Source: Dryomyza anilis (lineage: Eukaryota; Arthropoda; Insecta; Diptera; Dryomyzidae). Taken from it: a DNA stretch of 64,000 nucleotides. The position numbers were made by a program, and so were the translations under genes. Shown one piece after another: positions 44,225-54,676 of the stretch; within the stretch, counting starts at the first letter, position 1; each line of letters opens with the position of its first letter. The stretch covers positions 36,667,963 through 36,731,962 of the forward strand of contig OX638133.1 of assembly GCA_951804985.1 (NCBI GenBank), given 5' to 3'. The notes under the pieces are model-generated. The model saw only the letters and a program-made list of their open reading frames with translations, had not been told where the DNA came from and searched no databases.

Positions 44225-45374
44225 CTAGCTGGACCCGTGCACGACTCGTGCCAAGATTTTGTGAAATCATAGATATAAAGCGATTTTATTAATATAAAAA
44301 AACTTTATTATTATTTTTTATATCAGGGCCCCGTGCTTCGCTGTGGAAGTTTTTATTGGTTTTATAAATGTAGTAACCAAATAATAATTCTCCGCCAAAA
44401 CAACTTTTCTCAAAGACAATTCAGACAGTAGAATATTTCGCCGTAGAATTCTTCCCAGTAGAAATCTTCGCCGTAAAATTCTTCCCCATAGAACGCTTTA
44501 CCGTAGAATTCTTCCCGGTAGAACTCTTCCCGGTAGAATCCTTCCCCGTAGAGTTTTTCCCAGTAGAAGTTTTAGTGTAGTTAGTTTTAATGTGGTGAGT
44601 TTTAGTGTGTTGAATTTTTAGTGTGGTGAGTTTTAGTGTGGTGAGTTTTAGTGTGTTGAATTTTTAGTTTAGTGAATTTTTAGTGTGGTGAATTTTAGTG
44701 TGGTGAGTTTTAGTGTGGTGAATTTTTAGTGTAGTGAGTTTTAGTGTGGTGAGTTTTATTGTAGTGAATTTTAGTGTGGTGAGTTTTAGTATGGTGAGTT
44801 TTAGCGTGGTGAGTTTCGGTGTGGTGAGTTTCGGTGTGGTGAGTTTTTAGTGTGGTGAGTTTTAGTGTGGTGAATTTTTTGTGTGGTGAGTTTTAGTGTT
44901 GTGAGCTTTATTGTGTTGAATTTTAGTGTGGTGAGTTTTAGTGTGGTGAATTTTGGTGTGGTGAGTTTTAATGTGGTGAGTTTTGGTGTGTTGAATTTTT
45001 AGTGTGGTGAGTTTTAGTATGGTGAGTTTAAGTGTGGTGAGTTTTAGTGTGGTGAATTTTTAGTGTGTTGAGTTTTAGTGTGGTGAACTTTATTGTGGTG
45101 AGTTTTAGTGTGATGAATTTTTGTTTCATCTTTTTGGATTGTGTATGTGATGAGTTACGTCGTTTTGAAAGTTTAGGTTGTATGGGAGGTACCACGCCCC
45201 TTTGTCCAATCCCGCCCATATATAGCCTATGACACCCTCTGGACTCCATAGTATCCTGGTGCGAAATTTCAGTTAAATCGGTTCAGCGGTTTAGACGTGA
45301 TGCTGGAACAAACAGACAGACAGACAGACAGACCGACAGACTGACAGACGGACCAAGAGTTATATATATATAGA
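44225..45374 (-). mobile_element. Non-autonomous Helitron 4, 1150 bp
   Basis: On the minus strand: TC start at 45374 after A, TCTATATATATATAACTC, CTGT microsatellite, head with ACGTCTAAACCGCTGAACCG, minisatellite (plus 44570-45120), GAATTCTACGG repeats (44440-44560), hairpin GCACGAGTCGTGC (44239-44251) and CTAG at 44228-44225 followed by T. All Helitron landmarks are complete. It is very similar to Helitron 1 over the shared parts. Confidence 0.87.
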
Positions 45375-45412
45375 TAAAATATAAATAGAGACAAATATGT
45401 TTTTGAAATTTG

Positions 45413-46477
45413 ATCCCCAGACAAAAAATATGCAAGGAAACTGGTATTATAGTAGTAGTTTTGAGGAAAACACACAGAAATATGGTAGGAATTACACTTT
45501 GCATAGCAGGCATTTTGAATTTTTGAAAATAAGAAGGCTCCCTATAGCAGCATTTACGCCGCAAACTGGTATGTTCAAGCCTACCCCTAGCAGGCAAAAG
45601 CATTTTTCTGTTAGTTTTGGATTTGAAGTTTTGAAAGGTATTTTTTATTGCTAGAATATGGAAGGGAAAGGTAGCCTGCGAGTAGCATGGAAACACATTG
45701 TGTAGGAATTTCTGTTTTGAAATTTTTAAATCTTGATCAACAAGTTGTCGACAGAAAATTTTGTTTATAAAAAGTTATTGTTTTGAAGTTTTAAATGATT
45801 GATCAACAAGTTGTCGACTGTAATTTTTGTTTACAAATATCAATTTTTTCTTCAAAATTTTTCAGTATTGAAAATTTTTGTCATTTGTAAACATTGATGT
45901 TTACTTTCGTCAGTTTCCAACGCGAATTGTTTTAATTAAAACGTGAAAATGTCAGAAGATAATTGTTGATATCAACATAATCATCAAAAGTGCTCAGCAA
46001 ATAGTTTTAACCGTCATGACGCCCGAAACAAAAACTTCTTGCTATACAAAAACAAACACATGTTGTTTTTAATACACACGTGTTTTGTTATTGATTTCTG
46101 CAACCACTTTTTTGGCAAAATTGCAAACACAATAACAAACAATTCGGATTTCCTTCAGAAAACATATGCCAATCCAGCAATAGAGAATCGAAGCGTTTGC
46201 GTTTTTCGAGAAAATTTAACAAACAAAATTCGTCGGTGTTATTTTACAACAAGAAGTTTTTGGTACCGTGGGATGGATGGGAACTGATGTATTATGTTAT
46301 ATGTTTATGCTCCCTACCTTTCCCTACCATTTTGCTTCCAGCACATTGTCTACTTTACCCTGCTTGTGCCTACCATTTTGCTTACACCTGTTTGGCTACC
46401 ATACCCTACCTATGCCTGTCAGTTCCTTACCATGCGTGTTTTGAACCACTTGCCTGCTTAAAATTTTGTCTGGGGAT
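45413..46477. mobile_element. Putative 1.07-kb TIR element
   Basis: ATCCCCAGACAAAA at 45413-45426 is the exact inverse of TTTTGTCTGGGGAT at 46464-46477. The interior has a direct repeat GATCAACAAGTTGTCGAC (about 45734 and 45799), TACCATTTTGCTT twice and AGGCAAAAGC words. Open frames up to 112 codons lack any domain. No target duplication was found, so it may be only a chance inverted pair. Confidence 0.4.
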
Positions 46478-46822
46478 ATTAAAAAAAAATATTGAAAAAG
46501 AAAAACATTTTAAAAATACGATTTTAATTCAATGAATGTATTCATCAATATGACGAATCCTGGTAGTTGGTGAAATTTGGTGTGTGTGTGAAGAATACGT
46601 TTCATCATATTAATGAACCAAAATATAAAATACAACATTAATGTTCTTCATATTGAAGAACGCTGTTCATTAAACAAAAATGGTTCATTAAACCAAATGT
46701 TCATTCAATCAAAATATTTTTTTCGTACATTTTTGCCATACTTCTAAGTACTTCTCAAGTAGTTCCTGTATGTTATTTCTTATATAATGTTTGCTCGGCA
46801 TGTATAAATTAGTAAAATGTTT

Positions 46823-46828
<6 letters not shown>

Positions 46829-46890
<62 letters not shown>
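46829..46890. repeat. (AT)n microsatellite
   Basis: About 30 uninterrupted AT dinucleotides, followed by A/T homopolymer-like sequence up to about 47060. Confidence 0.9.
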
Positions 46891-46894
<4 letters not shown>

Positions 46895-47408
46895 TATAAT
46901 TATAACTTTTTATTAATAAAAAGTTATATTAATAAAAAAAATAATAAAAAAAATTTCAAAAAAAAAAATTTTTTTTTTCGAAAAAAAAAAATTTCGGACT
47001 AATTTTGTTTATCGATTTTTTTTTTTTAATTTTTTTTATTCGCATAATTTTTTTTAAATTTTTCTGTTGTTTTTTTAAATAAAAATGGTTTAATACTTTT
47101 TTTCGAATTATTTTATAAAAAAAATATATTAGTTGAGCAATATTCATATATTCATATTGAATATAATATTCATAAATATTATGATTAAATTCATTAATAT
47201 GACAATTCAAATTCATTGTATTGAATATTTCGTTCTTCACTATGATGTTGGATGGTATGAATAAGTTTATTTATTTGTGTAATGAATATATTCATCAATA
47301 TGTTATTTAATGAACGGTGGTATCAATATGATGAATCTGGTAGTTGGTGAAAAAATTCATAAGATTTATGAATAAATTCATCATATTGATGATTTTTTTT
47401 TCTGTGTA

Positions 47409-48078
47409 TGTACCACTTTAAATAGTAATCGCACAAATTATTACAAATGTGTAGTTTATTTATAGTTGAATTAGACCGAAATATAGTATTTCATATTTAG
47501 ATTTTTCTTTTAATAAACCACCACACAGTCGCATCAATTAAGATTTTCCTCCCGGCGTCATATGTTTTTCCAACAGCAAAACATATTCGTCAATTCGATG
47601 GGCATTCAAAAGTTCTTAAAAATTCTGAAAATTTACAATTCGGTATTTATAATTTATTTTGTGTCATGAGACGAAGAGCTGGATGCCTTTGCACATGAAG
47701 ATGATTCGATGTTATTGATGTTCCACTGTTGAATAAAATTAGCGTAGTCAAAATTGGCAAAAATTGGTGTCTTCTGGATCAGAGGGTCTGCATGTAGAGG
47801 ACTCATTAATAAGTTAATTGAAAAACCATATAAATCTGTGTGTATAACTTTTCTGTGTATATAACTTTCATAATTCTTACTAACTTTATCACACCAATTA
47901 TCACAACGTCCCTACTTCTATCTCATGCTACCTAACCTTCTTTATTGGTTTTAAAAAAGCATCGATTATTATCACATTTATATCTAATTCACTAACAGGA
48001 ATAACTTTATATTAAGTTTGTTATTAAAATATCATTATTTTTATATCATATAATAAGTTTTAATAAGTTAACATAATT
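47409..48078. other. Intergenic, no gene seen
   Basis: AT-rich with a slightly GC-richer patch at 47530-47830. Nothing assignable. Confidence 0.4.
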
Positions 48079-48091
48079 TAGATGAACTATT

Positions 48092-48276
48092 TTTTTTTTT
48101 TTTTGGAATATCTACTAAGATCCACCCAGACAGACTATATCCATTGTACTGTGAAATCTATTCCCTACGATTTTGTGGTTAATATCACCACGAGCGCCCA
48201 TGCCCAAGCCGGGATTCGAACCCGAGACCTTCAGAATGCAAGTCCAGCGCGCTACATCTGGACTGCTGAGGCCGGC
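48092..48276 (-). mobile_element. tRNA-derived SINE of a third type (SINE-C)
   Basis: On the minus strand a tRNA-like head (AGCCGGCCTCAGCAGTCC, B box GGGTTCGAATCCCGG), a ~100-bp body (GATATTAACCACAAAATCGT) and a poly(A) tail (plus-strand T run at 48092-48104). A perfect 13-bp target duplication TAGATGAACTATT lies at 48079-48091 and 48277-48289. Tail and body differ from SINE-A, so a separate family. Confidence 0.88.
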
Positions 48277-48289
48277 TAGATGAACTATT

Positions 48290-48600
48290 AGTATAACGTT
48301 AAGTAATTTAGATTTTGTTAACAAACCATTAGTTTTCTGAAGTAGATTTCATTATCGATAGGTATCATTTGAAGAGAATTGTTTAAATGATGAATATTCA
48401 GAATAGAAATAAGAATGATGTAAAAAAATAAAAAAAAACACAGTTAATTCTTCTGAATAAAAGATTAATTGATTAAGCTTTGGTAAATATTTTTTTTATT
48501 GTATTTTTCATTATTTAAAAGTATTTATATTAAATTTTGAAAAATAAATTAATTGTAAATTGTTTCGTATTTTTCTGAGCGCAGTAAGACTTTCATAGAT
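48290..48600. other. Intergenic, AT-rich
   Basis: Includes TTATCGATAGG at about 48352. No gene. Confidence 0.35.
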
Positions 48601-48614
48601 AACCCAGTATGCCA

Positions 48615-48830
48615 TTCGTATCGATATCGCTACGAGATCATTGCGAGTAGATGGAGAAATCGCACGATATCGGACCAGTTCTCGTAACGATATTGAACGT
48701 TCTGTCGGAGTTTTTTGGTTCGAGACATTTTTGGAAATCGGAACGATATCGAAGAAAAAAATTATCAATGTTCAAGATTGCTGCGAAAAATATTGTGATA
48801 TCGATTTGATAAATGTTTTAATATCGTATA
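48615..48830. promoter_or_regulatory. CGATA/TATCG motif cluster
   Basis: About ten occurrences of CGATA or its complement in ~215 bp, several fused as CGATATCG or ATCGATATCG. CGATA is the known core of the Drosophila insulator protein BEAF-32, and TATCGATA that of DREF. The cluster may also be part of a degraded repeat. The sequence shows the motifs only. Confidence 0.35.
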
Positions 48831-48960
48831 TTTTCAAAGAATTTCAATGTATGAAAATTTTTAAAAATTAGAATCGAGAAAGTAACTAGATCGAACTTTT
48901 TTATCGAAGTTATTCTAGAAAGCTTCGAGGTTTCGAAGGTCTCCGAGACATGGCAGACTG

Positions 48961-49917
48961 GGAATGAACAACGTTGTGATGAAGATACTTCTGTTTTTGA
49001 CGACTGTATATAAATAAAAATTAAAAAATAATAAAATTATTTAAAGTTTTATTGTTACTCAGATTTGAAATAGGTACTTTTTAAATACATAACACACTTC
49101 ATAGTTAGTTCTTAAAAAATAACATCTCGTGAAATAAACCAATACAGAAAAAAGTACCAAATACAAAAAAAATAAAAAAAAAATTACTTTTCAAAATACT
49201 ACGTCAAAATGTTAAAAAAATCACAAAAATAATAAACAAAAAGGAAATCCTTGAAATTGTTGCTACAACAAATAGTGGTGCAGCAAGAGTGCCGCATGCC
49301 TCTAATATCCGCAGGTCATTCGCATTTATTATGCGAGTTCAAGCAAAAGTCAACAACATCAACTGCAATTTGCAAAATTCAATCTCAAAATTCATTCGTC
49401 TGACTTCTACAACACAAGTCGACACCCCATGCGGTCGGTGGGTCCAAACTCTAAACGTAGAACCACCGCAGTACATTGCGCAAACCCTTAGATACCATAA
49501 ACTCACAGTTGACGGACGTATAGTTTGCTATTTAAATATAAAATCAGTGTTGCCAACTGTTGTTGATTTTCCACTGACCACTAACAACTTTTTATGTTGC
49601 TGTTGCAATTGTTGGCGTGATTTTTGTTTTTCACTTTAGCAAATAATTTGCGTTGGAGATATAACAACGTTTTTATTTGTGTTGTACATGTTTTTAATAC
49701 TGTTTAAAGTTTTGAATTAATCGCAAACTAAAACTTTTTTTTTAAATATATTTTTAATTTTTGCTAATTTAGTAAATAATATTTAGTTTTTAATTACGTG
49801 TCGAACAATTGCAAAAGTTGCTTGACGAAATGCAGCTGAAATTGCAACATTTAATTCAAAATTAAAAGTTGCGCATACGCCTCGTTGGTTCATCGTTCAT
49901 TGACTGCATCTGCAAGA
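48961..49917. other. Intergenic, no gene supported
   Basis: The part at 49270-49640 is less AT-rich and holds a 116-codon open frame (49289-49639) with a Cys-rich end (CCCCNC) but no signal, domain or splice context. It is probably non-coding. Confidence 0.4.
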
Positions 49918-50244
49918 ACACTCAGAAAAAAAATCATTTTTAAATTTATCAATAGTTTTTAATATTATACAAAAAATAAATATTTTCAGGAAAACTCATC
50001 ATATATAATATTATAGTATTTTGTCGTGTTTTGTAATATTTAATGGTACTTACCGATTAAAATAATAGGAAACTCAAACATATTTTTATAGTATTTTGTC
50101 GTGTTTCATAGTATTTAATGGTATGTACTGATTAAAATAATAGTTTATACTATTGACTTAATGGTGTTTACTGATTAAAATAATAGTTTATACTATTGAC
50201 TTAATAGTAAACACTATTTATTTTATGGTATCTTTTCTGAGTGT
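49918..50244. mobile_element. MITE-2-type element, copy 4
   Basis: TIRs ACACTCAGAAAA (49918-49929) and TTTTCTGAGTGT (50233-50244) are exact inverses. The interior has two TATAGTATTTTGTCGTGTTT-like units and two CTGATTAAAATAATAGTTTA units in tandem. Non-coding. Confidence 0.75.
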
Positions 50245-50527
50245 AATTTAAGCCAAATCTTTCGAATTGCATTTTTTTTGCATTTACTTCAGTCAAGCGT
50301 TTAATTACTGTTGGTTGTATTACGTTGAATTTTGTTTCGTAAATTAAATCGTCTTCGAATAATTCATAATCAGCGTAGACAACAGCACCTCCCAGCGGAT
50401 ATCTCACTGAAATCATTCCAGACGTTCGCCGGTTTATGTTTCTCATTTTGCTTCCTTCGCACTTCATGCATCCATGTTGGCGGTTGTCGCCGCTGCAGCA
50501 ACATCTGTCATGTTGCGGACTAAACAT
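50232..50527 (-). CDS. Doubtful small open frame, possible exon
   Basis: A minus-strand frame with non-repetitive composition: CCCSGDNRQHGCMKCEG near the start, then SVRYPLGGAVVYADYELFED and a basic/acidic mixed end. The last residues and the stop (50201-50203) lie within the MITE-2 element, so any original C-terminus was changed by that insertion or the exon ends at about 50245. No homology recognised, no convincing splice sites found. Confidence 0.25.
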
Positions 50528-52321
50528 TCAATTAGCGTCAATTAAAAAAGTTAACATTTCAGTATATTTTTTTAGTCGCTTTTTGAAGCCTTGTTTTTTG
50601 TTGCCTTAGCTGTCATTGCGTGATTTTGCTTTTAATTTGCTTGCATTCCGCTTTGCATCGGTTACTGTGGCCGGGCAGGATATTCTCCAGGATTGTCAAT
50701 TAATTTCCGGCCAGTTTATCGGCGCTTGTCGTGTCCAGGGACTGGTAAAGCGCAACATTGAATGGCAATGTGCCTAATTGAAATTGAATTGAAATGTTCA
50801 TTTGAGAAATAAATATAGATATTATAATTCCAATTTAAAAATATATAAATGTTTTTAAATGAATTTATTTTAGTCTTTCTGTTGCATGTTTTGTTTCATA
50901 ACAAACTTAAATATATTAAAGATAAATAATACTATAAAAGATAATAAAAAAGGAATGGTAATGCAAGAAAATAAGTAGAAAAAAGGTTATTTTATAAATA
51001 GCTCAGTAGTTATGTATGTTAAGAAAATAGTCAGTATATTCTGTGGCAATGGACACAGGTGTAATACTGGTCGTCAAGACCATTTGTTGATATGGCATTT
51101 AACTGAATTGTTAGAATGTAAATTATTCGGAATTTTACTCATGTAAATTGTACAAAATTTTTCTACTTCTGAAGAAGTTGAAGAATCTTTACTGATGTAT
51201 TCGTTTTGCACTGGTTAAATATTTGCTTCTCGGCAATTCATTTCTTATCTCAGGTGAAGTCAAAATTTTGCTTTTAGTTGGTTTGTGACCACGGTTGAAG
51301 TTCTTGAGTAAACAAATTAAATTTCATTTCATTAGATACTTCATATAACACAGGATTTTCAGTAAAATTACAATCAACATTGCTTAATTTATGTTTCCCA
51401 CTTTACCCCAGAAAGTGTTTCCCACTTCACCACAATATCACAATTTGATCACAACTTAATATCATTTAAGCAATGTTAATTTTTTTTGCAAAACCTATTT
51501 GTTTTTCAAGAGATATTCAACACCTGATCATTTTATACATATCTTCCTAATTAATAACGACAAAATTTAGTCTTTTTAATAGCAATTTTTTTCACTTGTT
51601 CTCGAAATGCAATAAGACTATATTAATTTGATCATAACCATAGATGAAAAAGTTGATGCCAGATTAAGAAGTACTTGACAATTATTTTTATTTTGCTAAG
51701 TGCAAAAACATGTCCAAAAATTGCAATTTCCCACATTACCCCATGTCCCACGTTACCACAGGTTCCCCTACTGCTCTTCTAAATTTCTGATGCTCAATGT
51801 TCCGGACCTTCCTATTTTGGTGAACTATAAAAAAGGTTCTAGAAAGAGTAGGAAATCGATCACCTCATTTTTTTTCTAATTTATAATGATAGACCAGTTA
51901 ATTTTCAGTACTTTTTAATAAAATGCAGTGGTTTTAAACTGGCTGCAGAAATTATACATTTTTTATTTCACATTTTCCTATTTTATTGAGTTATAGAATG
52001 ACCACATTACTTATTGACATCGCTGAATCAAACACCCTGTATAAAATTTGTGTAAATGAATAATTGGCATTTTGGAATTGTAGTTGCTGACCTTTACTTT
52101 TGCAACGACGATATGTTTATATGCAAACAAACATATATTTGAACTAAAACAAAACGATGTGTTGCTTTGGAAACATATTTATATTCAGGTTGTACCAAAA
52201 CATGTTAAATTTTGAATATATTTATGTTTCGGTTCAAATTTTCTTTGTTAAATGTAATTATAATTATGTTTTTATAAATAAAAACTTTATTTTAAGGAAA
52301 AATATTAAAATCTTTCAACAT
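50528..52321. other. Intergenic, no gene supported
   Basis: The part at 50560-50790 is GC-richer and non-repetitive (TTGCATCGGTTACTGTGGCC, GGCCGGGCAGGATATTC), typical of conserved non-coding DNA near fly developmental genes. 50800-52080 is plain AT-rich DNA. 52080-52321 is a dispersed repeat sharing TTTATGTTTCGGTTCAAAT with about 9060. Confidence 0.45.
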
Positions 52322-52325
52322 ATAC

Positions 52326-53309
52326 TGTAACGACGAAAATCGGCGGCGCCTCATTTCCGTCAACATATCAGCTGGTCTGCTTTATATTTTATATTTTTTA
52401 TTATTAAGCTATTTTTATTAATTGGAAAATGCCATATAATGGGATTCGAAGATGAACTACTACTTTTACAAAATAGTAGTAGGCCACATGCAACACCGCC
52501 ACCCTGATCGATTGGACTTCGAAAATTGCAAATGGCCGAACAGCTGACATGTTCGAATTGGCAAAGCGGGGTTTCATTCGAACGACGACAGTTCGTTCAG
52601 TTCGTTGGTGGTCGCGGATCACAACAGTCGCAGTAGTTGCAGTAGTTGCAAGTGGCAGCTCACCTCTGGTCGCGGATCAAGGGAGTTGGCAGTGATCGCT
52701 GATCAGGGTAAGTCGCAACGAATGGGTAGTTGACTCTGGCCGCTGGTCAAGACACCCCATTGCAGATAGGCAGAGAGCAGTCTGTGGCCGCGGGTCAAGA
52801 CACACTACTGCAGGAGAGGCAGACAGAGAGTAGGCTGTGACTGTGGCCGCGGGTCAAGACACACTACTGCAGGAGAAGCAGACAGAGAGAAGGCTGTGAC
52901 TGTGACCGCTGGGCAAGACACACTACTGCAGGAGAGGCTGGCAGAGAGTAGGCCGTGACTGTGACCGCTGGTCAAGACACCCTACTGCAGGAGAGGCAGA
53001 CGAGTGGAGTTAAACCATAGGAGAGCCGTCGCAGAGTTGTGAGTATACGGATTTTTTGCAGTCCGGCCACGGATTACGGCCTCTACCCGTATCCCACTAC
53101 ACGACGGGAGAGCGACGAATAGTGTAAAAAGTGAATTTAATTTTGTTACAAATATATTTTCTAAGTAAATCTAAATTTGTTATTGAATAATAAAACTGTG
53201 AACTTAAAATGTTAATAAAAGTTGTGTTACTCTGCAAAATATAAATTTTTGCAACGTTCCCTGGACACGACGAGTGATACCTCGGCATCGGCCAAAAAGG
53301 TTCGTTACA
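52326..53309. mobile_element. Solo LTR, 984 bp, with ATAC target duplication
   Basis: Begins TGTAACGA and ends TCGTTACA (8-bp terminal inverted repeat with canonical TG...CA). It is flanked by ATAC at 52322-52325 and 53310-53313. Poly(A) signals AATAAA occur at 53189 and 53214. No primer-binding site or gag-pol adjoins, so the internal part was lost by LTR-LTR recombination. A 4-bp duplication suits the gypsy superfamily. It sits inside another dispersed repeat. Confidence 0.8.
52746..53010 (+). repeat. 59-bp minisatellite inside the solo LTR
   Basis: GTCAAGACAC...ACTGCAGGAGAGGCAG...GTGAC(T)GTGACCGCTG units start at 52746, 52794, 52853, 52912 and 52971. The last three intervals are exactly 59 bp and the first is 48. 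GC-rich compared with all surroundings. Confidence 0.85.
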
Positions 53310-53313
53310 ATAC

Positions 53314-54676
53314 GTTTAATTATAATAATGTTTACGTAAAGGTTCTAACATATATGTTATCCTTGCTATAACACTGACATCATCAGGTGAATTTTTCTTT
53401 TTAACAAACCAAAACAATTTTTTATGTTCAAATATACATATATTTATTTTATGCAATTTTTTTAACATATGGAATTTTAGTATTGTTCCTCTAAACTAAA
53501 CATTCAGAATTTATTCAACAATTATAAGTCATCATTCATAACTAATTAAACATCTCGTCAATTGTTAAACATTTTAAAAACAATTCATCGAAGTCTCACA
53601 CACACCTTGCAGGGTATTGTAGAGCAAAGCACATAAAGCTCTTGTCCAAACAAATGACACCATCGTGCTTTTGACCACAATAATTTTGCACAAGTTCCGA
53701 AACTGAAGGCATTTTTGTAAATCCTTTGCTCGTGCCTCGACTGCTAACCAACAAAAAGAGCGACCGACAATTGAGCATAATGTAAGTCGCAGCAATTGTT
53801 GCTGGATGCAAACAACAAATAGAAAAGAGCACGTTATCACGCCAACGGCATTTTGCACGTAATAATAATAACAACAGCAGCAATAATAACAACCGGCGCA
53901 ACAATTATTATGGTCGACGAGATCAAATGCGACATGTACTGCAACAACAAAAATTGTCACGTTGATGATTATGATGATGGTGACAGTAGCAGCAACATGA
54001 ACGCAATTTTGTTATTATATTTATTACTTTATTTATTTTTTATTTTTTGTTTTTATTTTTTTTGCTTTTTTCGCTCTTAGTTTCACTGATTATTATTTAC
54101 TTTCGCCGACAAGGACTCAGCCAGTGTTAAGTGCGCTCAAAAGAGACAAAAAGACTCAACGTAGCTGCCAAATAAAGCTATTCGTTTGCCCACTGTACCG
54201 GTTGGTCGTTGTCCTGTTGCATGTCCTGCTTTATGTCCTGTGCAATGTTGCTGCTGTTGTTGAGCCTGCTGCTTGCTGACTTCGCGTTAATAATGCGAAC
54301 GTGCCTGCAATGGTGAGTCGTGCATTAAAAGTGCTTCGTTTGTTTCTCGTATTTACTGTTGCGAGGTCACTTGCCGGTTGCCTGCTTTTTATTTGTTTAT
54401 TGGTTTCTCTGTTTGTTTATTTGCAGCTGATGCTGGAGTTGGCGCAGTTGCTGAGTTATTTGCCAAGTATGTGCACTGCTATTGATACGCCAATTATTGC
54501 TGCCTGCAATGCAGAGTGTTGCCAACAATTAGCAGCAATCATACTAAGTCGCAGTAGTCGATTTGTGCTAAAGTAATTGATTGAAAAGTGCGCCTAAATC
54601 GCTAATTAATCATACATATATTAAGTCGGATTGCGGAGAAACCAGCACAGAACAGGGCCTTCTAAAACATAAAAAT
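53314..54676. other. Intergenic with trinucleotide-rich stretches
   Basis: CAACAACAGCAGCAATAATAAC-like and TTGCTGCTGTTGTTG-like tracts (53860-53910, 54245-54280), a TTTTTATTT-rich stretch (54005-54075) and moderately GC-rich single-copy DNA. Open frames up to 128 codons on both strands have low-complexity or Cys/Leu-only composition. No gene can be supported. It may be regulatory or UTR sequence. Confidence 0.4.

Larger units (their letters stand above)
43913..46588. mobile_element. Second MITE-1-like element nested in the first
   Basis: CACACAAAAAAAAAATTCACCAAC at the left and GTTGGTGAAATTTGGTGTGTG at the right are inverted, followed inward by GTATTCATCATGTTGAT and its counterpart GAATGTATTCATCAATATGA. 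It was itself invaded by Helitron 4 and by a third sequence (45413-46477). Confidence 0.55.
43738..47408. mobile_element. MITE-1 copy split by nested insertions
   Basis: 43738-43912 and 46589-47408 align, in order, to the unbroken copy at 10946-11460. The junction falls in the word GTATG^TGAAGAATACG, present intact at about 11118-11132. The outer ends are again AAAAATGTACATCACATTGATGAATT and its inverse ATCATATTGATGATTTTTTT. The right part also gained an AT microsatellite and low-complexity A/T DNA (46829-47100). Confidence 0.65.

Noticed and set aside
46039..46535. Overlapping 82- and 112-codon plus frames as a gene
   Set aside because: They overlap in different frames, lie inside a putative TIR element with repeated TACCATTTTGCTT words, and show no domain.
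48906..48937. Second heat-shock-element array upstream of TATATAAA at about 49006
   Set aside because: TTC and GAA words occur, but their spacing breaks the 5-bp phase after the first pair. Not comparable to 3519-3576.
49289..49639. 116-codon frame ending in a Cys cluster
   Set aside because: The Cys codons come from a TGTTGCTGTTGC tract and no splice or domain evidence was found.
54301..54576. 91-codon frame with hydrophobic stretch
   Set aside because: Leu/Cys-rich composition follows TTGCTG/CTGTTG-like sequence. There is no signal-peptide cleavage context, downstream coding or homology that I recognise.
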